Shown here in pieces: positions 11,794-25,300 of a DNA stretch of 64,000 bases (positions are counted from its first letter, which is position 1; every line of letters begins with the position of its first letter). Position numbers and translations under genes: made by a program. The notes beneath the pieces are model-generated. The model saw only the letters and a program-made list of their open reading frames with translations. It had not been told where the DNA came from and ran no database searches. Origin of the DNA: Lantana camara (Eukaryota > Streptophyta > Magnoliopsida > Lamiales > Verbenaceae); NCBI GenBank assembly GCA_037501455.1, contig CM074858.1, forward strand, positions 48,357,001 through 48,421,000, read 5' to 3'.

Positions 11794-13549
11794 TTAATCA
11801 AATAAGATCATGAATATTTAAACACATACTCATACTATATCATATCATACTTCATGCATTTAATTAAATAAAATTCTATAATGTAGGCACATTGTACATA
11901 AAACTAACAATTATGTATATATTTCATAAAATCAAATTCCTAAAGCATAATTTAATTAAATCTAAGCATTCTACTACTATTATTATACTAAAAACATAAT
12001 ATAAAGCATGAAATAATAAAAGAAAGCACACCTTATGCATAGAGAGGGAGAGTGACCGTGACTTTAGGGAAGTGAGGAGTGATTTGTGTGTTCTTGAAAA
12101 ATGATCTTGGAGGGGTATTTATACTTGGGATTTAGGGGCTTACCTTGCAATTTCTAAGAGTTTAGGGTATGACTAAGGGTGTTGAGTAGGCTAAGTTCAT
12201 TTATTAGGGCATTTAGGTGTTATGCTAGGTGTATATGTGATGTATGTGCTTATGTATACATGTATTACCTAATAAATACATCATAATAAAATAAATCAAA
12301 AATAGGGTGAAAATAATAATGAAAACGTAGGAAAATATTCACATTTTATTTTGAAATGGTAAAAGTTGCAAAGAAAGAGGATCGAAAGGGCTTTCCGATG
12401 ATTATAAACACTTAATATTTAAATGTTTCAAGTTAGAGTAGTAAAGGTTCGGAATTTTGGAAAATATGATAAAATACATAAAATGAAGCTAGGATGAGAT
12501 TTAATTTTCGAGAAAGTATTCATCATTCATAAAATAATTTAAGGATTATTTCGAGTATACTATTGGATACCAAATGTTGTACTGTTTGAAAGTTAGTTTT
12601 TAGGCAGGAATAGTACTTTAGGAAAAATAGGAAAAATTTATAAAACGAGCTAGGATTTGAACTAAGGTTTGGAAAAGGTCTTAGAATTCATAAAATAATT
12701 CAAGGATCATTATCGTTATAGTATTGTGTAGGAAAAGCGTTAGAATTTGAAAATCTTCACTTTAGGGGAAAACTAGGGTTTTGGGCCGATTTTGGCTACT
12801 ACGGGAGTTATAATGAGAATTAGGGTTCGAGAATGATACCATAATTCATAAAATTTCGTAAGGATTCATTCGAACCCAATATTAGATAGGTAAAAGTGTC
12901 CCAGAAAATTTCTACGTTTAGGAATGAATAGTAACTAGGGACCTAATGGGAATTTTTGACAAACAATTTCCAAAGTAGGTTTCAGAATAACAGAAGCTAG
13001 GATATGAATCCGGAAAATGTGGAATCTAACTTTATAAGGTTTCATGAGGAGTATTTGAAGGTTTTGACTTGATGAATGAATAGTGATATGAGTCTTGTAA
13101 TGGAATAACATTTAATAATCAAGGCATAAAAACACATTGTTCACATACAATGAGATGTATAATGAATTGATGTTTTCTTCTAGTCTTTGATTTACCTATT
13201 TCTTCTTGGCCTCGAAATCCGGGATGTTACAATGTGATTCTTGCTTTATAACTTGAATATTTGTGTGTATATGCTTGAATATGTGATAATCTTTGAATTC
13301 GATGCTTAATTGTTGGTATTCTTGGAGCAAGAATGTGTATATATGTTGTATGTATATGTATGTATATATATTTTGTGAGTTTGTTAATTTGTTGGATAAG
13401 TAATGGATTGGTGATGTTTTATGTATATATATGGTATTTGGCTGCTGTTGTGTGAATTTGGGTGAATTCGGAGCTCCGTCGGCATCCTTGAAGCATTTTT
13501 CCGCCACTTCCCTATTTTCCAGATGCCATTTTTGTCACCTGGGTTTAAG

Positions 13550-13640
13550 GGTCGCCGCCGCGACCAACTACTCGAGAGTTTACTGTTTTTCCTTCGCTGT
13601 CGCGACTGCTTTTCAGTACAAATTTGCCATGGCCGCGACA
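13550..13640 (+). repeat. Palindrome cluster in G1, partly decayed
   Basis: 13550-13565 is perfect: GGTCGC/GCGACC around CGCC. The second unit has collapsed to GTCGCGAC with the core lost (about 13599-13606). The third (about 13630-13639) keeps only GGCCGCGAC. The equivalent G2 units are better preserved. Confidence 0.8.
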
Positions 13641-15722
13641 CCCTCAAACGTGCTCCGATTGACCTGAAATTCAAACTGTAGAAACTTTTTTGATTCTGGA
13701 CTATTTTCCAATTGGAATAACCTCAATATCATTTCTGGTTTGGGAGTTACAACCATTTTAATTTTGTGTCGCTATTTTACCGAAACACTGCACTCACCCA
13801 ACTTTGAGCCTACGCCATTTCCACCTTGCTTTGAACCACGATTTGAGCCATATACCATTCAAAAGGCCTATGTGTCTAGTTTCATATCCAACAAACAAAA
13901 CCTAATTCCAACTTCTAGAACTCAAGATACGTACAATTCGTTACAACTTGCGCATTTCAAAAACTGTTAGCTCTCATCAAAACATGCTCAAATCCGTGTT
14001 CTTGCTTTCCTTACTTCCTCGGACTCCGTATGTGATTTGAATGAATTTTATGCATGATTAATTGATAATATGTGATATATTTTGATAGATTATGGATTTT
14101 ATGTTGTGAATCCAATGTGTAAACGTGAAATGAAATTGTGAACGTTTAAATGCTACAATATGGCCTTCCTTGCAACTATTGTTTCTTTATGTGTTAATGG
14201 ATTCCTTTCACCTTAAACTGATTCCTATTCATTCTAAACATGTTGATATGTATGTTATGAATATTATTTTAAGGTTATGGCTCGATTTGATACGATTCAT
14301 GAAAGATATGAAACTAATGAACTTCAAACCTTCACATATTGATTGAACTTGAATGAATTGCTTGTTTATGTGCTTCTAATGCATTAATTGTGCACATGAA
14401 CACCTTCATAATATCTTATTATCTCATATGCACTTCATATCATGTTAATTGCATTGTCGTCCGTTATTTATGGTTCATATAGAGTCTTGAGTCTCATGAA
14501 TGCACCGTGTTGTCTTTCGTACAGTTTTTTCCAGGGCGGAGATTTGTCCGCTTCATAGGCTTTCCTCAAGTCTGCTTGTCTTCTTGATTTTGTTTGGTAA
14601 GGTGTATCAGGTGGGTTTCTCTTCTATTAGATATGCATCGACCCGATACATCCAATGTGAAAGCTTTAAGCCAAAGTATTGTATATATATATATATATAT
14701 CGAGTCTTTTCGAAGGAGTCAATGATTCCCAACGTAAAGCCCTTCTTTTATGTATCCCTACCTTATGCTTTTGGCGAGAGCATGATTATGAACGCACGGG
14801 CCCAAGGACTTGATGCATGTGGCTATCCGGGGAGGCAAGGCCGACGGTGATCCCATGTACTGGTCCCACCTTGAACTACAGCGAAACCGACCTCGTTAGG
14901 AGTTAGCGAGGAAGGGGAACCGGGCTTTTGGGGGTTCATGGACCCCCACTAGCCGTATTGATTATGAGACGCGTTCTCCTGGACGGGTCCTCCCGGGGCA
15001 CCGGTTACACCATCGGGAGGAACAAAACCTGTTAGTGGCATGGGTTCACCCATGGTCAACTGGGACAATATCTTCCGCTGCGCATGGTAGACGAGTTTCT
15101 AACTAGAGGGAAAAGGAGTAAATATTATGATTGAATGAGTGAATGATAATGATTGAATGATCGAATGAACGAATGATTGATTGATTGTTGCATGATCGTA
15201 ATGAATTAATGAATATGTGCACACACGAGTTGAAGGTTGAAGATTTCGCCCACTCGCACGTATTGGCCTCATGAATGAAATGAAAGAATGAATTGATTGT
15301 TGTGATCCCGAGCGCTGTTTTCTTTGTTTTCACCCACTTAGGAAATATTTCAAAACCTCGTGCAGGATTATAGCTTGCATGTGTGGGTGTTTAAATTCTG
15401 TATTATTAAAATAATATGCCCTGTTTTATACCCACCAGTCTCCTTTAGACTGAACCAGGCTTTGTTTTCAGTTTTCTTTTGTAGGTGTTGGAGTGCTAGG
15501 CGGGATTTTGAGTCTGTTGAGTCCTGTGGTTAAGTCAGAGTCAGTTCATAAGCATATCGTAAATTGGATAAGTTATACTATGAATGTATGAATTGTTATG
15601 ATTATATTATACAAATTCGGGATAGGCTTCTAAGGATAGATTGAACCAGTGGTTTATGACTTATGATTTATGATTCATGTTTGAATCTCGGGACTAGGTA
15701 TCTATGCTAGTTGAGCCCCGCA

Positions 15723-15916
15723 TTTCCTTGCTTATATTATAATTGAGTATATGTTTTGCTTCCGCACGTGCATTTATTCTATTAAATTACTTACTTGGTT
15801 TTGAAAGTTAGCTCCTGCCTTTCCTTGCTTATATTATAATTGAGTATATGTTTTGCTTCCGCACGTGCATTTATTCTATTAAATTACTTACTTGGTTTCG
15901 AAAGTTAGCTCCCGCC
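15723..15916 (+). repeat. 97-bp tandem duplication in G1
   Basis: 15723-15819 and 15820-15916 are near-identical; visible differences are TTTTGA/TTTCGA and CTCCTGCC/CTCCCGCC. The unit starts TTTCCTTGCTTAT and includes the CTTCCGCACG block common to these LTRs. Confidence 0.9.
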
Positions 15917-15986
15917 TAGCATAGCGAGTGAGTAGGTCCCCATTTGCCGTGACTTGGCAGGTGTATGGACTTCCCATTTCATATAC

Positions 15987-16088
15987 GGGTCGGGTCTCGG
16001 TGCGGGGGGATATGGTGTCTCATGCTCGGGCGCTACAGGGTCGGGTCTTAGTGCGGGGGGATGTGGCATCACGCGCTCAGGCGCTACA
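15987..16088 (+). repeat. 51-bp tandem duplication of the G1 LTR terminus
   Basis: Two units each end GCGCTACA (16037 and 16088) and begin GGGTCGGGTCT. The LTR 3' terminus is therefore present twice in tandem, with about 8 differences between units. Confidence 0.85.
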
Positions 16089-16262
16089 GTTGGGCACAAA
16101 TCAAAGGGCAAAAAGCATCAAATCAGACGACTATAACCTATCCTATATGTTTTCTCAATTTGCATGGCAATCAGGATCTTTCAAGAAATCAAATGCAAGA
16201 TCATTTGGGAAAAGCAAGTTCAGCAAAGTTTACTCTCTTCCTTACAAGGTAAACAGGCTACA
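16089..16262. other. Unassigned spacer
   Basis: 174 bases between the end of G1 and the start of LTR H. I see no similarity to other parts of the window and no coding signal. It may be older target DNA or a remnant of another element. Confidence 0.4.
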
Positions 16263-17485
16263 TGTAATGCCCCGACTTTTCAAGTCGTTCAGGTATGAAT
16301 TATGTGATAATTACGTGCGCATTTAATTTATTTTAATTACGTTATTAATTGTTTTATTTTATATTATATGAAATTATGAAATAATTGAATTATTTGAAAA
16401 TGTTTGAATTTGAATTTATATGAATTTTGAACGATTTGCGCTTGTATGAATTGTTTGCTTGCTGTTTCTATGCGAAATGAATTCAGAATTTCGTACAAAT
16501 TTAATATGTCGGAGGTATGCGTGTCTTGAATATGAATATATGTTCGTTTCGTATTTTCGGGTTCATTTGCATGAGTTACGAATTTATTTTCATTTTGAAA
16601 TCCAAGTCGGGGGCTAACAAGCAATTAGCGCACCATTGGTTCCTTATTTGATATCTTGAGCTAGGAAACTCGGATTCGAGTTTTGTCAACCTCGTTGAAC
16701 TCGTATCGAAAATTTGAGTTTAATGAACTTAACCTTATATTTTTCCAAAATTATTTGAGCCTCCGAAATTCTACTGAAACATGCAACGGAAACCAAATCT
16801 GCCACAGTTTACTAAAACGACCATATCTTATTCAAACCTTGACCAAATTAACCATGGTTTGATTCCTTGGAACCCTAACTCAACCCTCTAACCACCCTTA
16901 ACCACCTGAAACCGAGATAACCCTCTTCACTTGGAGAAAAGCTTTCCAGTTTTCCCGTAGCTCAAGCCAATCCTTGGAGATTCAAGCTTAAATCTCTTCC
17001 AACCCTCCATTAATCCACAAGGTAAGCTTAGGATTGTATTATACATTCATCATGAGTCATTTTAATCCATTCATCCCTAATTTTGATCATGGTTTTATGA
17101 GTATTTGGCTGACTTGAAGAAATAGGTAGGTTTGAGCACATATGTTGATCTCTTTCAATTCTTGACGTATTTGGTTGATTCCAAGCATGAATATGATTGT
17201 CTTGATCTATTCTTTGCATTTATGGTGAAGTTTTAGCTGATAGTTGAAGCATTCATGAGATATCATTAATGAAATGTTGGAGATATATCATGAATTAATC
17301 ACCACACCCTCCATTTCACGTTTTAATGTTTTGGGAGCATGTTTATGTGTTGTTGTGGAGTGGTTTTCTTGCATATTGGGGATCTTAACTTACCTGAGTA
17401 TGTTGGTTGGAGATTGAATGGTGTTGCTCTGTTTTTCTGCTGCGTATCTTTATTATTATTATTATTTTTTTGGCTACAGACTCAG

Positions 17486-17575
17486 ATCCACGGGGGTGGA
17501 TTTTTCCTTTGGAAAAATCCGCGGGGGTGGATTTGAGTCAGTAGGCTTCTGGACCAGATCCATGGGGGAGGATTC
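17486..17575 (+). repeat. Palindrome cluster in LTR H
   Basis: 17486-17501 is perfect: ATCCAC/GTGGAT around GGGG. 17515-17534 has 8-base arms of AAATCC type around GGGG with one mismatch. 17557-17575 keeps GATCC/GGATT arms with a decayed inner part. Confidence 0.85.
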
Positions 17576-18468
17576 TGTCCTGTTTTTTTTTTTTTTTTTT
17601 ACTCCTGTTTCGTTTTTCTTATTTTTCTTCGATTGTTTTATATTCCTCCACCTCTTTTATGACTTCTATGCTATGCTAACATGTATTATCTTGAGTTTTA
17701 TCAAATTTTATGATTTTTCGTGGAATATTTTACGAGTTATGCTTCAATGTAACGCCCTGACTTTTCGGCCGTACAGGTATGACTTCACGAGTGGGTTTAG
17801 ACCGAGAGTTATGTGACTTATATGATTTAATTGACAGTGTTATTTAAATTCATTTCTGACATGTTTATTTGGTAATTCAATATTTTATTTTACTTATACA
17901 CTTATTTGATTTTATATGAAATCCTTGGGCTCTATCGAACTTTTAATTGGACCCCAATTGATCATCTACCAAACCTTGGGGCCTTAATCGAATCACTTAA
18001 ATTTCCCAAGGACCAACGTGTAATTTCTCCTCTTTCCTCCACCCATTTACACGATCTCCCTCCCCCTCTCTTCTATCATTTTTCTCTTCTTCATTTTCTT
18101 TCAAGAGATAAGCTCCCAAACCCTTCCCTTTCTTCCCCTAAAAATCGAGCCAAGCTAGAGACAAGGAAGCAAGAGGATTCTTCTTCAATTCCAAGCCAAG
18201 AACAAGCTCCATTCAATCTTCCTCCATCTTCTTCTTCTTCCTCTCCAAGGTATATATGTATATATGTATATATGTGTATATATATATTATGTGAGTTGGT
18301 GAAATTTGATGGTTTAATGCATGAATTTATGAGTAATATGTGTATATATGTTGTATTTGGTGGTTGTGGTGTGATTATGGGTGATTTGGGAGCTCCTTTA
18401 GCCTTCTTGAAGCTAATTTCCGCCTTTGCCCTGTTTTCCCGTCGCCAAACGCAGCTGCTGGAATTGGG

Positions 18469-18549
18469 GGTCGCACCCGCGACCGTTTTGTGACCATTTT
18501 TGGTCGCGGCCGCGACTGATTTTCAGTGCAATTTTGTCACGGCCGCGAC
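18469..18549 (+). repeat. Palindrome cluster in G2
   Basis: 18469-18484: GGTCGC/GCGACC around ACCC, perfect. 18503-18516: GTCGC/GCGAC around GGCC. 18536-18549: GTCAC/GCGAC around GGCC, one mismatch. Confidence 0.9.
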
Positions 18550-20491
18550 TCCCTCGTCCGAACTCAAAATGACCTTATTTTTGAACTCACGGAAACCTCT
18601 TGAAGTGTAGAATATTCTGCAATTAGAATCACTTCAATATCTTTTCCCATTTGTGAGATATTATCAATTATTTTTGGTGTCGATACCTTCTCGACAATCT
18701 GTAATCACCCAACTTCGGACCTACGCCATTTTCACCTCGTTTTGAATCATGATTCGTGCCATATATCAACGGAAAGGTCTTTGAGTCTAGTTTCATATCC
18801 AATAAGAAAAACTTAATTCCAACTTTTATAACTCAAGCTATTACAGTTTCCCTACAGAATGTACGTTTCCAAATATTGTCGGGTTTTGCCCAATTTCATC
18901 AAAACCTCTCTTCTTGCTTTCCTTTCACCCTCTTGGCTCCCATATGTGAATTGTATGAATTTTATACATGATTAATTGATGATATATGGTATAATTTGAT
19001 ATGATTATGGATTTTATGTTATCACTTCAATGTGTGAACGTTTATGTGCTACTTTTATGGATGCGTGAATGGTTTGCTTCGCTTAATTGTTTTGTATGTT
19101 GTGTATAACTTCTTCCATGACTTATATATTTTGTTAATATGTTACATTATGTGTTAACTTGTATATTATGAAATCATAATGTGATCTTGTTAAACATTTT
19201 GTGAATTATGATCCAATATGCCTTAAAATGCTCTCTAGCTTGCATGCATGAATTGTTCCTCCATTTATTGGCCTTATATACTAACTCCTCGCTTCATTTA
19301 TGACTCGTATGTATTGTACACATGTTATAGTACGAGTTATGATTATTGTGTTAAGGTATGGCTTAAATTGGTACAAAATATGAAAGATATGAAAAGCATG
19401 AATAGAAACCCATAGTGTATTGAACATTTTGAATAAATTACTTGATTATATGACATCATAACAGGATTTATGCTCTTTATGCATCTCATATCATGTACAC
19501 AACATGCCATGCATCTATGTGGTTTCATATTAAGTCATTTTCTCACGAGTACACATTGTTTCCCTTCTTCTATAGTTTATCTCCAGGGCGGAGACTTCTG
19601 AATTGAATAGGCACCCGTATTACTCATGCTTTATGTCTCGTGGTATTCCAGGTGAGGGTGTTTTCGTTCTAGCTACCTACTAAACCCTACAATCCTTATG
19701 TGACAAGTTTTGGCTAAAACCTTATGTATATATATATATATATATATATATGTTATTTTCAAAGTGGAGTCATCAAGTAAATTATTATCGAGTAATCTTT
19801 TCTCCAAAATTATGAAATATGTTATGTTTCTGATTAACTGAAATGTTTTGGCGAGAATATGATTATGGATATGATTATGATTGCACGGGCCCAGGGACTT
19901 AGTGCAAGTGGCTATCCGGGGAGGCAAGGGCCGACGGTGATCCCTTGTACTAGTCCCACCACATTTACGGTGATACCGGCCCTCGCTAGGAGGTTTAGCG
20001 GGGAATGGGAGCTGAGTGCCCTTGGGGGATTTATGTACCCCCATTGGCCTATGTATGGACCGGTGGTCGGGTCTTGCTAACCCGTCCACCAACCGGAGGA
20101 AGAAGGTTGGAACTTATTTTATGATTATGTTATGATTGTTTTGCACCGTGTGGGAAGGCCGGGATACGGATTGCCCAAACGAATATGTTTTAGGATATGA
20201 TATATGATTTGTGTGTACTATAATATATCGCATGATCACCTATTTAATGTATTATTGATAATTGTCGTACACGGTCGGAGTTTGGTTGGAGATGATGCAC
20301 GCTCACTCGCCGAGCCTTTATGTTTATGTATGAATTATGAACTAAGGAATTTAATATGAATTAGTCGTAAAACCCGAGCATTGTTTAGTTATTTTCTTGC
20401 CCTTCGTGGGAACTACCTTTAAATAAAACCTTGCTCGGGATTTATGACTTGCATGTGCATGTTTCTATATATATGTATCGCTCCTGCTCAC

Positions 20492-20510
20492 TCAGTCTTC
20501 TAGAGACTGA
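20492..20510 (+). repeat. Conserved small hairpin in G2
   Basis: TCAGTCT - 5 nt - AGACTGA, perfect. It lies 30 bases upstream of the TTGCAGG acceptor-like site. Confidence 0.75.
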
Positions 20511-21098
20511 CCCCTCTTTCCCACTTCACAGTTCTTGCAGGTTTTGGCTTGGCGGGAGTCGAGTCATTGAAATTTTGATCTAGTCACACTTGTACACTCG
20601 AGTCACATTTCATATTGTTATGTTTTAATTATAGCACCTTTATGTATTGGGCCTGTGTGCCAATTATGATTATTATTGGATATTGATTCGGGACAGGTTG
20701 TGTGCCTAGCTGAACCCGTTGTTAGGATGCATGATGGATTTAATTTATGTATTGGAATTGTTGGGCTTGTTGCCATATGTCAAAATTTATGAATTATACG
20801 TTATTGCTTCCGCATTGCACTCTTGGTTATTTTTGATTTAATTGGTACAGGGTTAGTTTCCGCCTAGCTAGGAATTATTTTATTTTGTCTCCCGTTCGCT
20901 ATGAGTCCGGTTCATGCTTGGATTATCCATTTCACGTGTGGACTAGACTTGTAGTGCGGGGGATGTGGCGCCTATCGTCCCGGGTGCTACATTCAATGTG
21001 TCTTCTTTGCTCCTGATGTGCGCATGCATGGACTTTGCTCTTAAGTTTGAACTCTAATTGCCATTTATTCCTTATCTTTGCATGCATGCATGATCATG

Positions 21099-21129
<31 letters not shown>

Positions 21130-21633
21130 CTTTGCATGCATGCATTAGTATTCATTAAATTGTTTGTTGTAAATTGCATGCATGCATGTTATGATTTTAA
21201 TGTGTTTTGTTTAATTTATATATGCTACGTATATAGATAATTAGGTTGATATATATATATATATACATTATTTATTTAATGCATGTTTAATGTTATATAT
21301 ATTTAATTATGGTTTAATTTATTTAAATCTTAGAATTTAATTGTTATTTTAATTTATGTTATATAATTTCCGAATATGACTAGAATGTTTCTATTTGCCT
21401 ATTTGCCAAGTGTGAACATGTTATGCTACTACGTGTCTTGATCGTTATTTAAATTCCTTGGATTAATTTGGTATGAAATATGGAAGAGATGAACTTTAAC
21501 AAATTTAAATGCTTCATGAAAGGAATGAAATGGATGTTTATATGTCTTTAAGGCATTAATAGTGCACATGAACGTGTTCATTACATAATATATTCTTTTA
21601 TGCATTCATATCATGATCATTTTATTGCCGAGA

Positions 21634-24600
21634 TGTAACACCCCAAGCGGTGGGGCATCACACCCCCGCACTATGACCCGACACGTGTACAAAATGAAGA
21701 GTCCGCACACGCACCAAGTCACAGCGAACGGGTAACTAACGAAAAACACACCCACTAGCTAGGCGGTATCTAACCCTGTACGAATGAAAGAATGCAAAAC
21801 ATGACAGCGGAAGTAGTACGAAATGCCAACTTTCAAAAACTTTCATACCTTAAACATACAGTACCATACAAACATCAAAATCAACTAAACGGGTTCGACT
21901 AATCCAGCAAACCTGTCCTAACCTGTCCCGAGCAATCATATATTCAAAACGGGTTCAATTAATCAGAGCACTTGTCCTAACCTTTCCCGAATTCCATAAA
22001 TTCAAATCATAAATGCAAACCTGCACAAACATATCTTATATAGCATTCACAAATCGTAAACCAGAGCCAGAACTTAATACATTTAAACAGACAGACACAG
22101 ACTCGACAGACCCGACACACAGCCGCCTAGCACGAACTCCAACGACCTTCAAAGCAAAGCCTGCGAACTAAAATATAAAAGGGGAGGGGTCAGTCCAAAG
22201 ACTGAGCGAGGGGCTGATGCACGCACACTATACATATATATAGAGCAAAGCACAAAGAAGAAGCGACGTTCGTGAACCCGGGGTTAGTTTTTGCACGCCA
22301 AAACATTTTCTCGTGATAATATACATATAGGGAGACTTATCAAACAGACCAAACAAATCTTAAATCAAAAGTTTCTTAAGGCACAACTCAGATTCAGACA
22401 GACTTAACACACATATCGGAGCATATCTTATTAACTTAAAAGTATATCAATTTTTATCTTAATTTAACAATCTACCCCCGTTTCACGAACTTATTTCTTA
22501 AATAACTAAACATAACGAAAAACGAACATAACCCAAACGCACACACACATCATCCGTCGACCTAAAATAAGCCGTCCCGGATGCAGAACTGATCACAACT
22601 TATCATATCAGAACCTCCGTTGACCTAAAATAAGCCGTCCCGGAGCATATCATGCACACAGACAGATCGGAAGCAGAATCTTACCGTAATCAGAGCATAA
22701 CTAGGTCCGCGACCTATCTCATATCACAAAACATAGCAAAAGGTATAAGCGTAAAGCATATCATACCTCGCATAATCATACGCACACGCATTACATATAC
22801 ACAGGCTTATCTCACATGCAAACATATAGGGCACATATCATTAGGGTATAACTATAACCTAACCTCACCTGGTACCAAACACAGCCGAACACAAAGCAGA
22901 AGCTCCACCCCGGAACCTGCACGACTCACTAGTCACCACCCCCCGGGTACACCTGATCCACTGAACACACAAAACAGACCACAAAGCTCAGACTCAGACA
23001 GACAACCACACAGAGACGCATGGCAAATGCAATCACATTATCTCGTATCAATTCATATATTGCACATTTACAAAGCAATCAAATCAAATTCATATATAAC
23101 ATTTCATAAACTTGCACGTATTACAAGGCCAAATAAATCATGTAATAACATGCTACGAATTCATTTAAATCCACGGGGTCATAAGCAACTTCCAACTAAG
23201 GTACATAATTATTCAAGTTCTCATATAATTTTCCGATGCATAACAAATTCACAAATATTACATAATATATTAAATTCCAATTTAGGTGATTAAACCTTAA
23301 TTTAAAGTTCAATGTTAGACATAATAATTTCTTTAACACATCGAGATTAACATATTTATTTACCAAGTGACAAATTAGAGTTAAATTAATTCAAATCACG
23401 CAAGTTCACATATTATATTTCATACAAATTTGCACGTATTACAAAGCTAAACAAATCGTAATAGCATGCTTCGAAATTTATATAAATCTCACGAGGTTAC
23501 CTATTAAATCCCAATCATACTAAGTTCATATAATTCCTACGTGACATACCCAAATCATATGTTACAAAATGGATTCACTTAGCAAGGTTGAACAAATCAA
23601 ATCAAACAATTTCATCCTGTTTCAAAATTACACAAACACCCCCTCTAATTTAATCAATTAGCATAAATTCAATAAATCGGGATTCAATTTACAAATTACA
23701 AAGTCCATACTTATCATATTTCATATCATACATGATTTCATACACATAGGAGTACATTTCAATCAACAATTCAAACATATTGCAATTAATTCGTATTTAA
23801 ACAATTAATTCAAATAAGCCCCAAATACACAAACAAATTCATAGAAAATAAACCGAGTGTCCGATTGACGAACGGAAAGTGGTGTTGGACTCACCACGAC
23901 GAAGTGGACAAGCTGTCCGAAGGTCGCCGGAGCGCCGCCACCGGAGCCGCCGAAACAATGGCCGGCCGCCGTTCGGCCACCGCCAAAACGTTCCGGAAAA
24001 ATCCCAAAAAAATCACCTGTTCAAGGATTCCTCGTGCTCAATCCAATTTCTCGATCAATTTCTGCAAATTCCAAGCCAATTGTCTCCAATTTCAGATCAA
24101 ACAATACGAAAACCCTAAAATCTTCAAACTTCAATTACTTTCAAACCGGTGAACCAAAATGAGATCCGAAAGAGGCATCGGCTTACCCGTGACGAGCTTT
24201 ACGAAAGCCCTAAGCTTTCTCGCCGGAAAAATCCTCGGAGACCTCCGCCACCGTGAACCGCCGCTGCACCGCTGCGAACCGCCACCAATGGGTTGAATCA
24301 AGAGTCGTGTGATCATAGGCCACTAATTCTCGTCGTTCCGAACAACTTTCGTGAAGGGCACGAGACCAAAAGATGGCCGGAAAAGGCCCCCGTTGGCCGC
24401 CGAAGTTTCTGCCGCCGCACGCCTCGCCGGAACCACCACCTACGGCCAAAATTGGGTGAAATCGATGCCGGAAATGAACTCAGGGGGTCGGAAAAGGGTA
24501 GAAGACACCAACCTTGGTCCGAAAAAGCCGTCGGAGAGGCGAAAACCGCCGCTGCTACAGTGGCGCGACGCCGCCGCGGGCTTCGGACGGTGCGTGCGGC

Positions 24601-25300
24601 CCAACCGCCGGCCCGGTGGCGGCGCCGCCTACGTCAGAGGAAATGCCGGGAGTCCTTCTCCATGGGTCTGGGGCGCGTGTCGCCGGAGGATCGTCGGAAG
24701 CCGCCGCGAAAGTGCGGCGAAGTGGCGGCTCCGCCACCTCCTCCAGCCGCGACTGAAAATCGCTGATAACTCCGCTGTCGGTCATCGTTTGGTCGAGTTC
24801 TTGGTACGGTTGTGACCGCATCGTCGAGCTCATCGAAATGGACCATTGGATCGTCGAATTCCGTCGAGAAACGAGCGAGTTTGAGTAGTGTGTGAAAATA
24901 CACCTTGGGCTGTGTGTGAGGGTCGTGAATCGTGGGAGAGGGAGAGAGAGAAGCTGAAGCTGGAATTATGGCACGCAAAACGAGGATCTGGGTATTATAT
25001 CTCAGGTCCTTGTACACGAAAACGGTCGAAAGAAAGGATTAACGACGTCAGAATTGGGCAAACTCAGAGTCTACGGACTAGTCTCGATGCCCCGAACGAG
25101 TTGAAGGGGTCAAAATGGTCAAAATCTCGTTCGAACAATAAATGACCGAAAAACCCCTAAAAAGAGAAAATTACAAAAAGGCCCCTAAACTCTTAAAAGA
25201 GTTCAAAATAGGGCCACGAAAAATATAAAATCACACAATTAAACACATTAAAAGGTTGAAACGTGGCGTACCTTATAAATCGGACGATCGGGATGTTACA
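21634..25300 (-). mobile_element. Solo LTR, family C (copy C3)
   Basis: On the plus strand it begins TGTAACACCCCAAGCGG and ends CGATCGGGATGTTACA (3,667 bp). It is flanked on both sides by H LTR sequence. The flanking five bases are CGAGA and CGAGC, a duplication with one change. On the minus strand it carries the GTGAGTCC donor-like site (23889-23895), AGGTGAGG near 22863-22870 and the hairpin 22190-22205. The GC-rich leader (about 23880-24860) gives many overlapping ORFs of 80-157 aa in all frames; none is conserved in C1 or C2, and the 213-aa ORF at 22652-23293 is antisense. No gene is called. Confidence 0.9.
23862..23900 (-). promoter_or_regulatory. Conserved donor-like block of the C LTR leader
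   Basis: A block containing GACGAACGGAAAG and GACTCACC (minus: GGTGAGTCC) is shared by C1 (about 5401-5435), C2 (about 34275-34315) and C3. GTGAGT is a strong plant 5' splice-site match at the end of a GC-rich leader. Splicing is inferred, not shown. Confidence 0.5.

Larger units (their letters stand above)
6726..13231 (-). mobile_element. Family D LTR, copy D1 (interrupted)
   Basis: The segments 6726-8356 and 11794-13231 align with D2 (29088-32467) in the same order. The plus-strand right end is GAAATCCGGGATGTTACA at 13231. The left part is missing because the C element entered at 6725 and the remainder lies off-window. Solo LTR E splits it at 8356. It carries an AGGTGAGG site near 7620-7627 (minus) and the conserved hairpin 6832-6848 with TTAGTCA/TGACTAA arms. 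It is AT-rich, has no palindrome cluster and no coding content. Confidence 0.85.
13232..16088 (+). mobile_element. Family G LTR, copy G1 (5' part missing)
   Basis: Homologous to G2 (17748-20991); the match is clear from about 13430 (G2 about 18350). The 5' part was displaced by the D insertion. It ends GCGCTACA at 16088, with an earlier duplicated terminus at 16037. It carries palindrome remnants (13550-13565 perfect; two decayed units to about 13640), a CAG|GTGGGT site at 14611, the CAGTC/GACTG hairpin near 15436-15456 and two late tandem duplications (15723-15916 and 15987-16088). No genes. Confidence 0.8.
17748..20991 (+). mobile_element. Solo LTR, family G (copy G2)
   Basis: It begins TGTAACGCCCTGACTTTTC and ends CCGGGTGCTACA (3,244 bp). 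TTCAA at 17743-17747 is repeated at 20992-20996. No internal region is present. It carries a CCAAG|GTATATATG donor-like site at 18250, palindromes at 18469-18549, CCAG|GTGAGG at 19652, the hairpin 20492-20510, TTGCAG|G at 20540 and the TTGGCGGG/CCGCCTAGC blocks. The 195-aa ORF over 17906-18493 runs through the donor-like site and TA repeats; I regard it as chance. Confidence 0.93.

Noticed and set aside
17906..18493. 195-codon ORF in LTR G2
   Set aside because: It reads through a TA-rich repeat and the donor-like site and ends in the palindrome cluster. G1 does not preserve the frame. It is probably leader sequence that happens to be open.
22652..23293. 213-codon ORF, the longest in the window
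   Set aside because: It lies inside solo LTR C3 on the strand opposite to the element. It is not preserved in C1 or C2, has no recognisable domain, and has low-complexity composition.
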